Part shown: positions 42,800-45,562 of the stretch, in pieces
Numbering within the stretch: the stretch's first letter is position 1
Layout of the letters: every line of letters starts with the position of its first letter
Origin: an uncultured Rhodanobacter sp.
GTDB taxonomy: Bacteria > Pseudomonadota > Gammaproteobacteria > Xanthomonadales > Rhodanobacteraceae
Reading direction: 5' to 3'
DNA: 45,562 nucleotides
Assembly: GCA_903827735.1 (NCBI GenBank)
Contig: CAIKJM010000127.1
Location: 1 to 45,562, forward strand
The notes under the pieces: generated by a model
Told to the model about the DNA's origin: nothing
The model's input: only the letters and a program-made list of their open reading frames with translations
Databases searched by the model: none
Translations under genes and position numbers: made by a program

Positions 42800-44440
42800 A
42801 TGACTGAATCGACTGAGATCAATTCGCCGGATTTTCCTGTTGCCGCGTCACCGCCCGCGGCCATCTCTTATACGGGTATCGATCATCCCGGTGAGGACAT
42901 GTTCTTTGCGGCGGTGGAAATCACCCGCATGCCGATGACAGTGACCGACCCACATCGGCCGGACAACCCGGTGATTTTTGCCAACAAGGCATTTCTGCGG
43001 ATGACCGGCTACGCGATGGATGAAATCGTTGGGCAGAACTGTCGCTTTCTGCAGGGCAAGGATACCGATGCCGAAGCCGTTGCCGGCATTCGCGCGGCCG
43101 TACAGCAGCGGCGCGAATACGCTACCGAAATTCTCAACTATCGTAAGGATGGCTCCACCTTCTGGAACGCGCTGTTTATTTCGCCGGTGTACGACAAGCA
43201 GGGCAACCTGGTTTATTTCTTTGCGTCGCAGCTCGACGTCAGTCGTCGCCGCGATGCCGAAGACGCGCTGCGGCAGTCGCAGAAAATGGAGGCGCTAGGC
43301 CAGCTCACCGGCGGGATTGCGCACGACTTCAACAATATTCTGCAGGTGCTTACCGGCTTTCTCGAAGGCATCGGGCATGGCGTCGATCGCCCCGAACTCG
43401 ACCGGCCGAAACTGCATCGCCAGATCGACATCTGCCAAAAAGCGGTCGATCGCGCCGGCACGCTGACCAAACAGCTGCTGGCCTTTGCGCGCAAACAGCA
43501 GCTCGAAGGCCGCATGGTCAACGTCAACCATCTCATTACCAATATGCACGAGATGATGTCGCGTGCACTCGGTGATTCGGCCGAGCTGCAGATGGATCTT
43601 TTGCCTGATTTGTTGAACGCGCGCATCGACTCCACGCAGTGCGAAGTGGCCATGCTCAATATCGTCATCAACGCCCGCGACGCGATGGCCGGACGCGATG
43701 ATCAGCTGATTCGCATCAAGACCGAAAACGTCAGCGTGATCCACGGCAAGGAGTACGAAAGCATCGATCTGAAACCTGGCAAATACGTGGTCATCGCCAT
43801 CTCGGATAACGGTGCGGGCATGCCGGCGGAAATCAAAAAGCGCGTCATGGACCCGTTCTTTACCACGAAGGAAGAAGGTAAAGGCACAGGGCTGGGCCTG
43901 TCGATGGTGTATGGCTTTGCACGCCAGTCCGGCGGCACCGTGATGATCGATTCCGAGGAAAATGTCGGCACTACCGTGCGCTTGTTCTTTCCTGCCAGCG
44001 ACGCTACAGAACATTCGTCCGCGTCCGCACTGAAGGAAAAGGTCGTGCCACACAGCGGCCGCGAGCACGTTCTCGTGGTGGAGGATCGCGAAGACGTGGC
44101 CGTGCTGGCCAGAGACATTCTTGAGGAATATGGCTACCGCGTCACCGTGGCAAACAATGCAGCCGATGCGCTGAATGCCATCGACACCGACCCGAATTTC
44201 GACCTGCTGTTCACCGACCTGATTATGCCCGGCGGCATGAACGGCGTGCTGCTGGCGCGCAAGGCCTGCCAGCGCATGCCCCGCCTCAAGGTATTGTTGA
44301 CCACCGGTTATGCCGACTCGTCCATCGAGCGCACCGATGCGCGCGGCAGCGAGTTCGAAGTGATCCACAAGCCTTACGGCCGCGCCGAACTCGCGCGCAA
44401 GGTGAAGATCGTTCTGGGTGGTCACACGGGCGTGAGCTAA
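42800..44440 (+). CDS. Blue-light LOV histidine kinase with C-terminal receiver
   Basis: A 546-residue soluble hybrid kinase. Residues about 35-148 are a LOV domain with the flavin-binding motif GQNCRFLQ (photoactive Cys81), NYRKDGSTFWN and ASQLDVS, all kept, so it should form the flavin-cysteine adduct under blue light. The kinase core follows: H-box LTGGIAHDFNNILQVL (His175), NIVINARDAM, DNGAGM and GTGLGLS. A receiver ends it, with HVLVVEDREDV, LLFTDLIMP (Asp473) and VIHKPYG. It has the LOV-HK-REC order known in several plant-associated bacteria. No partner regulator or DNA-binding domain is next to it. The ribosome site is weak. Confidence 0.93.
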   Translation: MTESTEINSPDFPVAASPPAAISYTGIDHPGEDMFFAAVEITRMPMTVTDPHRPDNPVIFANKAFLRMTGYAMDEIVGQNCRFLQGKDTDAEAVAGIRAAVQQRREYATEILNYRKDGSTFWNALFISPVYDKQGNLVYFFASQLDVSRRRDAEDALRQSQKMEALGQLTGGIAHDFNNILQVLTGFLEGIGHGVDRPELDRPKLHRQIDICQKAVDRAGTLTKQLLAFARKQQLEGRMVNVNHLITNMHEMMSRALGDSAELQMDLLPDLLNARIDSTQCEVAMLNIVINARDAMAGRDDQLIRIKTENVSVIHGKEYESIDLKPGKYVVIAISDNGAGMPAEIKKRVMDPFFTTKEEGKGTGLGLSMVYGFARQSGGTVMIDSEENVGTTVRLFFPASDATEHSSASALKEKVVPHSGREHVLVVEDREDVAVLARDILEEYGYRVTVANNAADALNAIDTDPNFDLLFTDLIMPGGMNGVLLARKACQRMPRLKVLLTTGYADSSIERTDARGSEFEVIHKPYGRAELARKVKIVLGGHTGVS

Positions 44441-44717
44441 GAGGCCGCAGGCATTCGGTCGAACCCAGCCGGTCTCGCCGCGTCGACGACGCCGTAGCCG
44501 GCGCGACTTTACGGCACCGCCGGTGCGCGCGCCTCGTTGCGCCCTGGCACGGTGCCACGAAGCGCAGCCCGGACCACGGTATGGAGACCGCCTTCGCGAC
44601 GCCGGGCACTCGCTTTCGTTTGGCGTCGGCGTACTATCCGCAAGCCACAATGGAACGGCCGATGGCCTTTCCAGGCTCAGGGACAAACAGGTACCGCCAA
44701 CTTCAGGAGAGCGACTC

Positions 44718-45494
44718 ATGCAGACCCGTATCCAGGGCACGGTGATGCCCGTGCTGGAAGTGCAGCTCGATCCCAACGACAGCGTCTTCGCCGAAAGCGG
44801 CGAGCTGTCTTGGATGACCGCATCGATCCAGATGACCACGCACACGCAGATGGGCGGCGGCGGCGGACTGATGGGCATGTTCAAGCGCGCGGTCGGCGGC
44901 GGCAGCTTCTTCATGACCGAATACCGCGCCGTGCAGCGGCCTGGTGAAGTCGCCTTCGCGACCAAGGTACCCGGGCATATCGTGCCGGTACCGGTGAGTC
45001 CTTCCAACGAGTACTTTGTGCATCGGCACGGTTTTCTCTGCGCCACGCCGCAGGTCACACTCGGCGTCGGCTTTCAGCAGTCGCTGGGTGCGGGTATCTT
45101 CGGCGGCGACGGTTTCCTGCTTCAGAAGATCGGCGGCAGCGGCACCGCCTGGCTGGAGCTCTCCGGCGAACTGATCCAGAAAAATCTGGCGCCCGGCGAA
45201 ACCCTGCGCGTGCATCCGGGCCATGTCGGCGCGTTCCAGGCGTCGGTGAGTTTTCAGATCACCACGGTGCCCGGCATCAAGAACGCGATCTTCGGCGGCG
45301 ACGGCATTTTTCTCGCGGCGCTCACCGGCCCCGGCACCGTCTGGTTGCAGACCCTGCCGATCTCCCGCCTCGCCCACCAGATCGCCGAATATCTGCCCAG
45401 CAGCGGTGGCGGTGGACGGGCGGCATCGGTCGGTATGGGCGGCGGTCTGCTCGGCGGCATCGTCGGCTCGATGCTCAACGGCAACGACAACTGA
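44718..45494 (+). CDS. AIM24/TIGR00266 family protein
   Basis: A 258-residue protein: MPVLEVQLDPNDSVFAESGELSWM starts the domain, then a Gly-rich MGGGGGLMGMFKRAVGGGSFF loop and FLQKIGGSGTAWLELSGE. The family forms a beta-sandwich trimer; its bacterial role is unknown, while the mitochondrial AIM24 affects cristae. AGGAG lies eight bases before the ATG at 44718, so an upstream frame starting at 44523 is rejected. The C-terminus is Gly-rich (GMGGGLLGGIVGSML), which suggests membrane contact. It lies 277 bases after the LOV kinase with no terminator I can support between them. Confidence 0.88.
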   Translation: MQTRIQGTVMPVLEVQLDPNDSVFAESGELSWMTASIQMTTHTQMGGGGGLMGMFKRAVGGGSFFMTEYRAVQRPGEVAFATKVPGHIVPVPVSPSNEYFVHRHGFLCATPQVTLGVGFQQSLGAGIFGGDGFLLQKIGGSGTAWLELSGELIQKNLAPGETLRVHPGHVGAFQASVSFQITTVPGIKNAIFGGDGIFLAALTGPGTVWLQTLPISRLAHQIAEYLPSSGGGGRAASVGMGGGLLGGIVGSMLNGNDN

Positions 45495-45562
45495 GCGGTT
45501 GTAAACACAGGCTGCATTACCAGGACCCCGACCGGGAGCAACCCTTACAAATCATTCTCGAC

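Noticed and set aside
43295..45058. Long open frame (587 codons) antisense to the LOV kinase and AIM24 genes
   Set aside because: It is a by-product of GC-rich codon use opposite two genes with clear domains. The translation is His/Arg-rich, lacks domains and has no ribosome site.
1..45562. Search for tRNA, rRNA, CRISPR, insertion sequences or a biosynthetic cluster
   Set aside because: No T-loop (GGTTCGAATCC-like) with matching stems, no spaced direct repeats, no transposase motif, and no PKS/NRPS or RiPP precursor was seen by eye.

Overview
The window is a stretch of GC-rich (roughly 60-65 percent) chromosomal DNA from a gammaproteobacterium, most likely of the Xanthomonadales/Lysobacterales, family Rhodanobacteraceae (Dyella, Luteibacter or Rhodanobacter type). 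This rests on three things: GTAGGTTGGGGTGAGC-type palindromic repeats in two intergenic gaps, the mix of protein families (secreted S53 protease with FG-GAP repeats, many LysR/SDR divergent pairs, LOV histidine kinase, YkuD-type L,D-transpeptidases), and the codon use. It is an inference; no rRNA, tRNA or core housekeeping gene is present to settle it. I see no phage, insertion sequence, integrase, CRISPR array or origin.

Layout. 0-1.2 kb: a truncated MmyB-like regulator diverging from an SDR enzyme. 1.3-3.6 kb: a two-gene operon of a GCS2/YbdK-type carboxylate-amine ligase and a partner with weak ATP-grasp features, joined by an ATGA overlap. 3.8-5 kb: a secreted ClpP/crotonase-like protein. 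5.2-6.7 kb: a PRISE-type enone reductase diverging from an HxlR regulator. 6.8-12.4 kb: APC permease, VOC protein, stand-alone EAL phosphodiesterase, DUF1223 protein, secreted EEP hydrolase and two small related proteins. 12.6-15.9 kb: CAD-type alcohol dehydrogenase diverging from a LysR gene that is fused by a GTGA overlap to a DUF6765 protein. 15.9-17.8 kb: SDR/LysR divergon. 17.9-19.5 kb: YegD-like Hsp70 followed by a candidate C-rich-loop small RNA. 19.7-21.7 kb: MarR-DHA2 efflux operon. 21.8-25.2 kb: POT peptide transporter, then a LysR/NmrA-type divergon. 25.3-31.4 kb: large S53 protease, a membrane hybrid histidine kinase and a convergent OmpR-type response regulator. 31.7-37.5 kb: SRPBCC protein, small protein, cupin very like the Mn-dependent hydroxynitrile lyase of Granulicella, PlsC acyltransferase, VOC protein, YajG-like lipoprotein, M14 peptidase and a small monooxygenase. 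37.6-42.5 kb: an envelope group (two different L,D-transpeptidases in one operon, an outer-membrane barrel, a membrane protein, an SLT-type lipoprotein, a GFA protein). 42.8-45.5 kb: a LOV-histidine kinase-receiver hybrid and an AIM24 protein.

How it fits together. The recurring motif is a small regulator next to one oxidoreductase or one transporter (MmyB/SDR, HxlR/PRISE, LysR/ADH, LysR/SDR, LysR/NmrA, MarR/MFS). Several of the gaps carry a visible palindrome or repeated half-site. This looks like a patchwork of stand-alone responses to small reactive or toxic compounds, such as enones, aldehydes and quinones, rather than one pathway. Sensory genes (light, membrane and c-di-GMP) and cell-wall remodelling enzymes fill the rest. 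The items best worth following up are the candidate sRNA at 19.4 kb, the YbdK/ATP-grasp-like pair, the cupin at 32.9 kb, the LysR-DUF6765 coupling and the LOV kinase.
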